A stretch of 64,000 nucleotides of DNA, taken from Pythium myriotylum. Lineage: Eukaryota; Oomycota; Peronosporomycetes; Pythiales; Pythiaceae. Where the stretch lies: positions 248,001-312,000 of the forward strand of contig JALJCQ010000033.1 in NCBI GenBank assembly GCA_023091665.1, written 5' to 3'. The position numbers and the translations under genes were made by a program. Below, one piece after another: positions 10,476 through 19,994 of this stretch (position 1 is the stretch's first letter; the number at the start of each line of letters is the position of its first letter). Under the pieces are notes generated by a model, which was not told the DNA's origin, searched no databases, and worked only from the letters and a program-made list of their open reading frames with translations.

Positions 10476-11682
10476 AGCGTCGCTGATTTGGAGAGAATTT
10501 AGGCCACGACGAGTTCTCCCGTTCATTTTACGTGAGCAAAGTCTACGCTGGTGCCCAGGACTCGTCGCTCAACGACTCGAGTAATGAAAACGAACTCTTT
10601 CTTGACCACGAATGCAGTCAATCTTTTATCAACGACAGGCTTGGCTCCTAAACGAGATGCAAGTCGTGGAGCGTACGCGTTGATCTGATGCATTGTCCTG
10701 CCTTCAGCAATGCACAGTGGAGAAGCATAATGCTAGGTTGCTTCTCCATCGTGCATCACTTCTGCCATTTTGCGCAAAGTGATTTTTGACGAGGGCGGAT
10801 CTTCAACATAACTCGAGGGAGACACTTCAGTACCGGTAGGACACCGATAAGCTCTTTACTGCACGCTGCAGTTGGTTGCATCTATGGGGAGATGGACAAA
10901 TCCGAGTGCTGACGTGGTGATGATCTCGAGGAGTCAGTTCCCAAAGGGACATCGTGCAATTGTCGAAGAGTCCTCTCGGATCTCCTCCGCGGAATCACAA
11001 CGACCCCTCGGATCACGTGCAACTTGCGTGTAATATAACTGTAGCACAAGTCCCCCGCAGTACCGTACGACGTTCAAGTACCGTTACAACTCAGTGCCGC
11101 AAATCTGCTCCCGGCAGCAAGTCCCTCGAGCGTGGTCGAGTCGTGGCTGATCCGGGGAGCCCGCCGATCTCTTCGCTTTCCGAAAGAAGCCAGCTGTATG
11201 GTAATCCTCGGTGGGTGGTGAACCCAAGATCGTGCAGTCTGGTAGGCGACGTCCTCCATCTCGGCGACCATGTAGAGAGCGTCCGGTACGGCGAGAGCTG
11301 CTGCTGGAGGATGCATCACGGTTTCGTCCGAAACGAATCGTGTGAAAATGCAGTCAGAAAGACTCGTCACGTTGGACTGGTCACTGGGGTTGCGGGAGCG
11401 TCCGGTTCCGGGCCTTGCCGTTTCCATGAGCCTTTAGTCAGACCCGTCTCGTCTCTGCACCGCCAGCGTTTAGGTCGAGTCAGAACGCCGCGCTCCAACA
11501 GTTGCAGGCACCTCCTCCTCGCCGTTTCCAACGAGGCATCTGGCGCTGGGCCATGGAGTGCTCTCCCGCACATCTCTCTGCCTGTGTTCTTTTCTCTCCC
11601 TCGGCACGCGCGAGTCGGGGCGATCATCCATTCCCCAACTTTCTCGTTCTGGCTTCCCCAGGTCTCGAGAACTTCCGTTGCT
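10476..11682. other. 1.2 kb intergenic region upstream of the first thaumatin-like gene
   Basis: The frame of the thaumatin-like gene stays open upstream to about 10954, but that extension lacks family similarity and precedes a clear signal peptide, so it is read as leader or promoter. No other gene or repeat was recognised. Confidence 0.45.
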
Positions 11683-12714
11683 ATGAAGTGCCTCGCCTCG
11701 TCGAGTCTGCTGCTGCTGGCGGCCACGCTCGCCGCGAATGGTGCCTCGGCCACGACTGTCTTCGCCAAGAACCTTTGCAACTTCAAGATTGAGTTCTATG
11801 ACAACGACAAGATAGAGCCGCTTGAGCCAGGTGCCGCCATCTCGCGCAAACTTGCGGAAGGCTGGATGGGCATGTTCCGCCACGGCAAGGACCCGCAAGC
11901 GACCCTCGCCGAGTTCACGATGGCTGGCGGCAAGGCCTGGTTCGACATTAGCATCATCCCGACTGCCCCGGGCAGAGGCCCCGGGTACTGTGAAAGCCTC
12001 GCGGCCTGCAAGGCCTCCACCGGAGGCACGGGTTACAACGTTCAAATGCAGATCGCTCCTCGCAGTGGCATTAACGGCGCCTACTGCCGCGTCCTCACGT
12101 GCATGAACGACGGCTGTGATGACGCCTACCAGTATCCGAAGGATGACACGAAGACCCACAACTGTCCGTATGGCACAGACTTCGATCTGATCTTCTGTCC
12201 TGGAGGCACTGGTGGTGCGACGCCTCCGCCGACTCCTCCTCCCACCCCGCCCCCGACGCCGGCGCCTACCCCTGCCCCAACACCAGCTCCGACACCTTCG
12301 CCGACCCCAGAACCAACTACGCCGGAGCCGACAACGCCTGCCCCAACAAATGCTACGTCAGAGGTGTCTAATGAAGCGTCTCTCGAATCTGGCGTGGTTG
12401 ACTTTGGCGCCTCGAGCACGGGGAGCTCTGGTGAAATCGCAACGCCTGCTCCAGAGCCCAGCACGGAAGCACCAGCCACCGAAGTCGTAACACCTGTCGG
12501 TAAATCAGAGGCCCCAGTGGCCGAGGCAAACACGCAGAGCAGCAGTAGTAGCTCGGGCTCCGCTGGGACAGTTCTTCTTATCCTCGGTGCGGTTGCCATG
12601 GTTGCCGGTGTGGCCATGGTCGTTGTGATTCGCCGCAAGAAGGCCAAGCTCGACGAGGCTCTGGAGGACGACAAGAACTCGATTGCAATCCGTTCCTCCA
12701 CCGCGGCTCTGTAG
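11683..12714 (+). CDS. Thaumatin-like secreted protein with Pro/Thr-rich stalk and C-terminal TM anchor
   Basis: 343 aa, no intron. MKCLASSSLLLLAATLAANG is a signal peptide ending near ASA. The mature domain (about residues 24-185) shows thaumatin features: an N-terminal strand TTVFAKNLCNFKIEF, WFDISIIPT, paired cysteines, and the C-terminal family block DAYQYPKDDTKTHNC then GTDFDLIFCPGG. A low-complexity PTPAPT/PEPTTP stalk follows (about residues 190-225), then a Ser-rich stretch. A TM helix comes next (GTVLLILGAVAMVAGVAMVV), followed by a short basic cytosolic tail. The domain would therefore be displayed on the cell surface or wall. Thaumatin-like domains are known for glucan binding or glucanase activity, which would fit the glucan wall; this is inference. 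It faces a paralogue convergently 357 bp away. Confidence 0.85.
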   Translation: MKCLASSSLLLLAATLAANGASATTVFAKNLCNFKIEFYDNDKIEPLEPGAAISRKLAEGWMGMFRHGKDPQATLAEFTMAGGKAWFDISIIPTAPGRGPGYCESLAACKASTGGTGYNVQMQIAPRSGINGAYCRVLTCMNDGCDDAYQYPKDDTKTHNCPYGTDFDLIFCPGGTGGATPPPTPPPTPPPTPAPTPAPTPAPTPSPTPEPTTPEPTTPAPTNATSEVSNEASLESGVVDFGASSTGSSGEIATPAPEPSTEAPATEVVTPVGKSEAPVAEANTQSSSSSSGSAGTVLLILGAVAMVAGVAMVVVIRRKKAKLDEALEDDKNSIAIRSSTAAL

Positions 12715-13071
12715 ACCATGGAGCTTTCGGTATCATTATTTGTGAGGAGGTTAACGAACGTAGCAGAGATGTCTTCCATTTAGGTTGCCTGTAGTGTTTA
12801 ACGGCAAACTTCAGTTTTGGCTAGATGATGCGCCATCGGTGTATTGAGTTCCTGCGTTAATAGGGCGGTCTTGCAAAGAATGCAACCTGGGGGAAGACTG
12901 CTGACTGCAGCAACGTAAGATTCAAACAAACCTCTCTGTTTCTTTCGGTATAGTCCCTATGCCTGGCCTCAGCACGACACAACGATTTACAGAGCAGCAT
13001 TGGAGTCCATTACGGCGTAGATGTCTGGTTCCCATACATAATTACAATGGCGACTGCGTGCTTGCGCCTAT
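12715..13071. other. convergent intergenic region between the thaumatin-like paralogues
   Basis: 357 bp containing the two 3' ends. Nothing else was recognised. Confidence 0.4.
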
Positions 13072-14185
13072 CTAGACACAGTGCTTGGCCTTCTTCTTCT
13101 TGAGCTTGGGGGTCTCCGGGACAGGCGCGGGAGCCACTGGCGCGGGAGCCACTGGTGGCTGCGGGTTAGTCGGCGCAGGCGCTGGCGTCGGTGCCTTCGT
13201 TGTCGGCGCTGGGGACGTCGCACTGGGGACGATGACCAGGTTTTCGACATCCGGGACCTGAATCTTGCCGTTTTCAGGCGAGGCTGGAGCAGGCGTTTGG
13301 GCAGGTGCCGGAGCAGGAGTTGGAGCAGGGGTCGGTGCCGGAGTAGGTGCCGGGGTCGGAGCCGGGGTAGGTGCCGGCGTTGGGGCAGGCGTCGGTGCTT
13401 GCGTAGGAGCAGTCGTTGGCGCCGGAGTCACCGTCGGAGTAGCAGTCGTAGGAGCCGGCGTGCTCGGGGCCTGGGTAACTGGCGCAGCGGACGACGGCTT
13501 GGGTGTCGTCGCCGCAGGCGGAGAGTACGGCGACGGGCTGTCATCATCATCACTCGACGATCCACCTGGGCAGAAGGTCACAGTGAAGTCCGTGCTGAAA
13601 TCACAGGCGTGAGTCTTGGTGTCATCCTTCGGGAAGAGGTATGCGTCGGAGCAACCATCCTGGAGACAGGTCACTTCACGGCACTGGTTGCCGTTCGTGT
13701 TGCTCGTCGGCGTCATCTGCACCGGAACGTTGAAACCCTTCTTGGACTGCGAGTTGGCCTTGCACTCATCGAGGCTGTTGCAGAACTCGTAGCCTTTGTT
13801 GAGGCGTGGCGGAATGATACTGATGTCGTACCAGACGAAGTTCATTGAGCCCTTGGTCGAGAACTCGATCACTGAAAGACGCACCCAACAACGTCAGGAC
13901 ACTCACACGATGGAGAAAACAGACTGGGAACTAGTACTTACAGGTCGCGGCATCGTCCTGTCCGTGGCGGAAGTGCCCTTCGAAGTCCTTGCCGAACTCA
14001 CGAACTGCCGAGTTGCCGATCGCGATGGCCATCTTCTGGTCACCGGAGGTCGATCCGCCCTCGCGCGCGAAGAGGTCGATCTGGAACGTGCAGGCGTTCT
14101 TGAACGTCACGCGGAGAGCGTCGGCCGACGAGATGGCGCCGAGCACGACGAGCAAGGCGCTGGAGGAGCGCAGGATCCGGACCAT
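13072..14185 (-). CDS. Thaumatin-like secreted protein with Pro-rich tail, no TM anchor
   Basis: Two exons (14185-13942 and 13871-13072) give 347 aa. MVRILRSSSALLVVLGAISS is a signal peptide. Spliced exon 1/2 reads DDAATLIEF, matching DPQATLAEF of the paralogue at 11683-12714. The thaumatin block DGCSDAYLFPKDDTKTHAC and FTVTFCPGG follows. The tail is a long PAPTPAPT/APAP repeat ending in a cluster of lysines and the residues AKHCV. Unlike its neighbour it has no hydrophobic anchor, so it is probably released or wall-bound. The paralogue has no intron at this position. Opposite orientation and different tails suggest an old inverted duplication followed by divergence. Confidence 0.85.
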
Positions 14186-15244
14186 CCTCGTTCGGGGGTG
14201 CTGTGTAACTGTGGGAGTTGGAGGGCTGGGGAGCTAGCCGCTCGCGTCCAGAGTCTAAGTGAGAATGAGCGTTCGAGGCCCAGCTGCCGAGAGTGCCGGC
14301 CGCGATTTTCCGCAATCCGATCGTCGTCGGTTCTGTAGGGAAGGGACGGGTGCCTTGGTTGACCCCTCGGGAGAGCAGCGAGGCGTGCGGCAGAACCATC
14401 TGCATGTGCGTGGTTGTATGCCTAATATGCCGCCTGATACCATAGAGACAGATCGTCGGCGCGTGACAGCCGGCGGTATACAAAGACCAAGTGGCTTTTC
14501 ACGCCAGCACGACGAGCTGCCAGCTGGTCTGGTTGCTATCCATCGCGCCAGTGGCGCCAGTCTAGTCTCTGTTGAGGCCGTGCGCACGTCACAGATTGCA
14601 CGTTTCAGGTGCTTGACGCCAACGCGAAATGGCGAACGCCCAGTATTCAACCGGCTGGGATGGGTCCAAACGAGAGCAGCGATCGTAATGTGGTGTCGCA
14701 CCATGCTCGGCGTCGCCACAAGGCTTTGGTGGATACAATCGAGCGATGGCGTCGTCGTGGAGGGCATTAATCACGAGGACGATCTGGCGGTCGCAAGTCG
14801 GACACGCCGGCGGTGGGTGTCACCTCGCAAGAGGGTGCAGCGCTCGTGGCGACGCGAGTCTTCCAACGCCACCAAACTGAGCTCTATAGCGAGCGAGCGT
14901 CCGCGGCGACGGCATCCAGAGCGTCGCATTGTCCATGCATCCACCAGCACGCGAGGAGAAGGAGTCAGCTGGCTTGGAATTTTCGAGCTAGGCTGGAGAA
15001 GGACCTATCCATCTCAGACCCTGAGCGAGTCTCAGAACCAGGTGGATCTTCGACGCTAACTTTAGAACGCGGACTTGAATAGCCAATGTACCAAAATCAG
15101 GGTACGGTTCCCTCCAAGTACCATCACTCCGGCGCTGCGAGTGCGTGGGGTGATGAACGTCTTGGCTCGACAAGACCACGCGGCGAACGAGCGAAGGCGA
15201 CGAGCGTGACGGCGCCGACGAGCGAGTGACAGCAGGGGCGCGCG
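14186..15244. other. 1.06 kb divergent intergenic region
   Basis: It lies between the second thaumatin-like gene and LIS1. An 801-bp open frame at 14259-15059 (plus) is Arg-rich, has no motif or helix pattern of a known family and no signal peptide, and is not called. The sequence otherwise looks like two promoters. Confidence 0.4.
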
Positions 15245-16896
15245 ATGGTGCTCACGGACAAGCAGCGACAGGACCTGTACGTGCGCGAGGCTCGTCTGAG
15301 GCACCCATCTTGAGCTGCGCGACCGTGGGACCCACGCCACTCACGCGATCTTGACCATGTTTCCCCTGTAGACACCAGTCCATGCTGGACTACCTCAACG
15401 GCATGGGCGATCGCTTCGCCGAAACCGCCGCTGCCTTTGAAAAGGAGGCGCGCATGACCCCCTCCAGCGACGGTAGATGCGCGCCGGTTGGATAGAGCTC
15501 TCCGGACCACGATCTCATGGATTCCTTGGTGATCGACAGGGAAACACGCTGGGCTTCTCGAGAAGAAGTGGACCTCTGTGATCCGCTTACAAAAAAAGAT
15601 TATGGAACTCGAGAGCAAAGTGAAGCAGTTAGAGGAGAGCTCAAAACTAGGGGGCATCGTTAGCCGGCGAGACGTTCTTGGTGGAGGCCGATCCAAAGCC
15701 GAGTTCCTGCCACGAGCTCCACCAAAGGCCTCTCTGTCTGGCCACCGGAATCCAATCACAGTGAGTACTTCTAGTCATCTTGAACTTAGGTGGCTTTCGC
15801 GGCGACTAACGTGAAGGCGTAGTGTGTCGCCTTCCATCCAGTATTTAGCGTATTCGTATCCGGGAGTGAAGATGCGACTGTGAAGGTGTGGGACTTCGAA
15901 ACAGGCGAATACGAACGCACGTTGAAGGGGCACACAAACCATGTGCAATCCGTGACGTTCAATACCCAAGGAACTTTGCTAGCGTCTGCCTCAGCTGACC
16001 TCACAGTCAAAATCTGGGACTTCTCGAGCGACGGTGATTACGAGTGTCTCAAAACGCTCCGTGGCCACGACCATAACGTCTGCGGGCTTGCGTTTGCGCC
16101 GTTGGAAGATAGCGACCGATTGTACTCTTGTTCGCGAGACCACACAATCAAGGTTTGGGAGATCTCGACTGGCTATTGCTTGAGCACCATGAGCAATGGT
16201 CACGCAGATTGGGTTCGAGACATTGCTGTCAGCGACGATGGCCTGTACCTCGCCTCTTGCGGGAATGACAGATCTATCCTCTTCTGGGATCTTCAGCACC
16301 TTAGAGTTCTCCAGTCTTTGCGAGAGCACGAGCATGTTGTCGAAAGCGTCGTATTTGCAAAGGCTGGTGTCCAAGAGCAATCGATTGAGAAATACTACGC
16401 GCAGAAGATCGCAAGCTTGGGTTTAGAGGCTGTATCGAATGGATCCAATGAGGCTAACGCCCCGCTTGCAACCTCCACTGCTGCACCGGTTGCAACAGCG
16501 GTTTCACGTAAGGCGAAGTTTATTCTCTCGGGCTCACGCGACCGAACTGTCCGGCTGTGGGAGGCTTTTAGTGGCACGATGCTCATGAACTTCGCGAGTC
16601 ACGAAAACTGGGTGCGTTGCGTGCGATTCCATCCATGTGGGCGATACGTTGTGAGCGTTGCGGAGGACAAGACACTTCGAGTCTTTGATCTGGAGGTACG
16701 TCATGATGCATAAGCACCTTTTCCGTTGCAAGACCGGTCGGTTCTAACATCCATCTTTGATCAGACTGGACGGTGTGTTCGAACAGTTGATGAAGCCCAC
16801 GGTCACTTTTTGACCAGCTTAGACGTGCATGCCACACTGCCATTGATGATCACAGGAAGTATCGACAAGCAGATCAACGTGTGGGAGTGCAGCTAG
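15245..16896 (+). CDS. LIS1: LIS1/PAFAH1B1 homologue (LisH + WD40)
   Basis: Five exons (15245-15276, 15372-15472, 15540-15760, 15823-16695, 16765-16896) join in phase to 452 aa. The start [19 protein letters not shown] aligns with the LIS1 LisH motif. [20 protein letters not shown] is the family coiled coil. Seven WD40 repeats follow, with units such as [35 protein letters not shown] and a final [12 protein letters not shown]1 regulates cytoplasmic dynein together with NDEL-type partners. A segment between blades at about 16370-16510 ([17 protein letters not shown]) is a low-complexity insertion also seen in LIS1 proteins of other lineages. The first exon is only 32 nt; its ATG gives the family N-terminus exactly. 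Confidence 0.95.
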
Positions 16897-17387
16897 ATAA
16901 GACGGGAAATGTACGCGGTAATTAGGCCTTGTTGCCCAACAATCGAGTGGTTGCGATGGACATGTCAGGTCTAGATCGCCTAAAGCTGGAGTAACTGAGA
17001 ACCACGGCGTTCATGGTGGCAAGTCTTTGAGAAAGCTCTCCGAGACATCGACTGACACCTAATAGGTCGGGAAAGTGCATCTCGCCTGGCGTCAACCACG
17101 ATGAACATTCGATTGGGTCAGGATGCTGTCAGGAGCCTACAAATGCATTCCGCCGGATCGTCGGAAATCTCCGCTCTGTTCGTCGTGTTGCCGGCTCGAT
17201 CGTGGGACGTGAGATGAGAGAAGATCAGATACACGACGCAGGAAATTTTAGCAGGGTTCAAGCGCTGAGCCATCTCCTGTGTATTGTATGGTGTGTCTCT
17301 CTTGGTCTGCCTGGGGTGACGCCAACATCACAGCAAATGCACGAATCGCGTCTTCCCCCACCATCAACCTCGTCAAAGATAATGCGC
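16897..17387. other. convergent intergenic region LIS1 / eS28
   Basis: About 490 bp holding the two 3' flanks. No gene recognised. Confidence 0.4.
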
Positions 17388-17796
17388 TTATCGGAGACGA
17401 CGGGCCTCACGCTCCCACTCGAGGAGGCAGAGGATGTCACCCTCACGGACCGGGCCCTTGACGTTACGGATGATCTTGCGCTTGTCGTCCTGAAGGAACT
17501 CGACGCGGACCTGGGTCACGTTACCGGTGTTACCCGTGCGGCCGAGGACGTTCACGACCTTGGCGAGCATGAAATCACGCTGGGCATCCTACGATCGCAG
17601 CAAATAGCGCCGGTTAGTGGCTGGCCGCGACAGCTTCGAGTGGTTTCCAGACGTGGGTTTGGCGGATTTCCGCTCGGCGTCGGTCAACAGGAAAACACGA
17701 CGCGACGTGGCTCCAACGGGAGAACGCGCGTGGTTGGTCGTCGCGTCGCCTCGCGGACTCGCGCCTCGCCCCACGTCGTCACAGGCCGCTTACCAT
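17388..17796 (-). CDS. RPS28: 40S ribosomal protein S28 (eS28), intron directly after the ATG
   Basis: Exon 1 is just the start codon (17796-17794), followed at once by a GTAAGC donor. The acceptor at 17589-17590 opens exon 2 (17588-17388). The product is 67 aa and reads [17 protein letters not shown], then [11 protein letters not shown] and the invariant block [13 protein letters not shown], ending [12 protein letters not shown]. This is the full length of eS28, a small ribosomal subunit protein near the mRNA exit. The 204-nt intron (17589-17793) is long for this window. A start-codon intron is common in ribosomal protein genes and may carry promoter or expression-enhancing elements. An internal Met in exon 2 (MLAKV) would give an eS28 only 7 residues shorter, but the spliced form restores the usual N-terminus. 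Confidence 0.92.
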
Positions 17797-18147
17797 GTTT
17801 GCAAGAGATGTCGATGAGTTTGTGCAGAAGAAAACCACCAGTCAATGACAATGGGATAGATAGCGTTGGCGAAGGCGCCAACAGAAACAACACCAAGCGA
17901 TTCCAAGAGGGTCTTCTATTGAGGCCGGTTCCAACATTTCGAGCCAATTGTAAGGACTCGTACTTAGGCGGATTTGACTCGTAGCCACTCGATTTACACT
18001 CCAAGCGCAGTCATAATTCTCACCAATCATACACGGTTGTGATAGGGTTGGGGTGTGAGTAGGGTTGTGGACGGTTCAGTGAACCGGTTCGTGTTTCAGG
18101 AGAATGACACACTGGACCTTCTAGTGCCATCAAGTGGCTTCATGATC
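17797..18147. other. intergenic region upstream of eS28
   Basis: 351 bp between the eS28 start and the 3' end of the katanin-like gene, both on the minus strand. It probably holds the eS28 promoter. Nothing else recognised. Confidence 0.4.
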
Positions 18148-19879
18148 TCATGAGGAGCCAAACTTCAGTTGCCACTGCTGGTACTTCCGCAGCATTTGCT
18201 GTGCGGACGGCTTTGTCTTGTCGAGGGCTGCCGAAAGATCGTCCAGTGTGACGTTTCCCATGAGCTCACGCCAATTTTCTGTTCGGGATTTGCATGGCGT
18301 TAGACAAAAACCAGCGATATTGGCGCCATCAGCCAAACACTCACCAGAATCGTTCTGTTGACTCGGGGTCTTCTGGCTGAGATCGATTGATTCCAGTTGC
18401 TCCATCAGACGCCGCACCGGGGCCATACATGCCTCCTTCGCCACCAGTTTAATGTCTGCTCCGGAGTAGCCGTCAGTTCGAGCTACTGCAGACTCAAACG
18501 AGAAAGTCGCTGGAACATACGGCGCGAGCAATGAGGAGAAGAGAGAATGTCTAGCCTCCGCAGAAGGGAGATCGACCAGCACACGCTTTTCCAATCGTCT
18601 AAGCATTGCTGTGTCAAGCTCCCAGGGAAGGTTGCTTGCTGCGAGAACGAAGACGACATCGTTCGTTTTCGAAAGCCCGTCCATCTGAATAAGTAGCTCA
18701 GTTTTCATCCGTCGACTCGCTTCGTGCTCCTGCCCACCACCTCCAGAGTCTCGCTGACCCATTATGGAGTCGATTTCATCGAGAAAGATCGTCGATGGTG
18801 CATGGTGCCTGGCGAGTTCGAACAAGATCCGAATCAGCTTCTCCGAGTCACCTCGGTACTTGCTCACAATCGATGAGGCTGAGATATTGAAAAATGTTGT
18901 TTTGCATTCGGTAGCAACGGCTTTTGCGAGCATTGTCTTGCCGTTACCGGGTGGCCCGTAAAGGAGAATTCCACACCAAGGTGACAGTAGTCCCTGGAAG
19001 AGCTGGGGATACTTAAGTGGCATGACCACAGCTTCTTTCAGGAGTCGCTTGGTTTCGTTGAGCCCAATGACATCACTCCACCTCACATTTGGATTTTTCT
19101 GAAAAATCTCTCGTGTTATCATTTCGGCCAGTGGCCGAAATTCCGTGTCGTGCAGGAACGAGGGCAAAGGCTTGATCAGACGCTCTTCAATGGGTTCGTC
19201 CGCTTCCTCAGGGACTGATTGTTTTCTTGCTCCAACCGAGATTGAATGCTTCTCCTTGCGCTGAGATGGCTTCTGGCCTACAAGACCCAGGTCCAGCGAC
19301 TCCTCCTCTGCCTTCTCTTGTTGTTGATTCGTTGAAACAGTTGAGACCTTGACAGTTCGTGTCTTCTCGCAGGTAGCTGACGATACTGCGGTGCTGACTG
19401 CCTTCAGTGCAGCATTGTTTTCAACTCGCGCCTCTGAGGGCATACAAGGTGAAGAGTACTCATTGCGTTGCCTTCTTCGATCAGCTGCTGCAGCTTTTTT
19501 TTCGTTGGTCGTCTTCGTCTTGTCGGAGTCATCAGGGAAGTGGCGTCGCACAAGCTTGGGTTTCTTACCAAATTTCATCTCATGATACTCCTCATACTCC
19601 TGGACGATACGCAACAAATCGATGTTCTCAACCACCTCGAACTTGGAAATTGCAACCCCTGCCTCTTGTTGGAGTCGCTCGGCAGTCTGCACATAGCCGT
19701 TCTCGACACAGTACTGCAAAGTCAAAACGAGTACATTCCGCTTGCGATCGATGAGGCGTTTCTCTTCCTGTAGGATGTCAACATCAGCGAGCGGCACATT
19801 CTCAGCGAGCCCTTGCAATGCAACTACACACTGCGAGACGACTCTCGTTCTGCGCCTTCAGCTGCACCAACGAGCTCAT
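18148..19879 (-). CDS. KATNAL2: Katanin p60 ATPase-like A2 (LisH + AAA)
   Basis: Two exons (19879-19832 and 19767-18148) give 555 aa. Spliced N-terminus [20 protein letters not shown] matches the KATNAL2 start in spacing. A LisH motif follows ([20 protein letters not shown] with [18 protein letters not shown]). After a charged linker comes the AAA module: [18 protein letters not shown], Walker [14 protein letters not shown], Walker [15 protein letters not shown], sensor-1 [12 protein letters not shown], and the arginine-finger region [14 protein letters not shown]. The C-terminal helices of the meiotic AAA clade close the protein. Katanins sever microtubules; KATNAL2 forms are linked to cilia and centrioles. 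The main exon could also be read from a TTG further upstream, but the GT-AG intron and family N-terminus favour the start given. It shares a 115-bp divergent promoter with the calpain-like gene. Confidence 0.9.
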
Positions 19880-19994
19880 CGTGCCCAACTCCAACGGTCC
19901 CCTTGTGAGTCGGTTTCCCTTCAACACGCATTCACTCTTGATATGTTTAGAAGGACGCGAGGAATCCGGCTTGTGGAATCTCTTCACTTCAACA
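19880..19994. promoter_or_regulatory. very short divergent promoter, KATNAL2 / calpain-like gene
   Basis: Only 115 bp separate the two ATG codons, so transcription signals and both leaders must fit here or inside the genes. No motif is identified with confidence. Confidence 0.45.

Noticed and set aside
10954..11682. Upstream extension of the first thaumatin-like frame
   Set aside because: It precedes a clear signal peptide and has no similarity to the paralogue.
14259..15059. 266-codon plus-strand open frame
   Set aside because: Arg-rich composition with no motif, helix pattern or signal peptide; probably chance in GC-rich DNA.
17202..17984. 260-codon plus-strand open frame
   Set aside because: It lies antisense to eS28 and its long intron and has no domain features.
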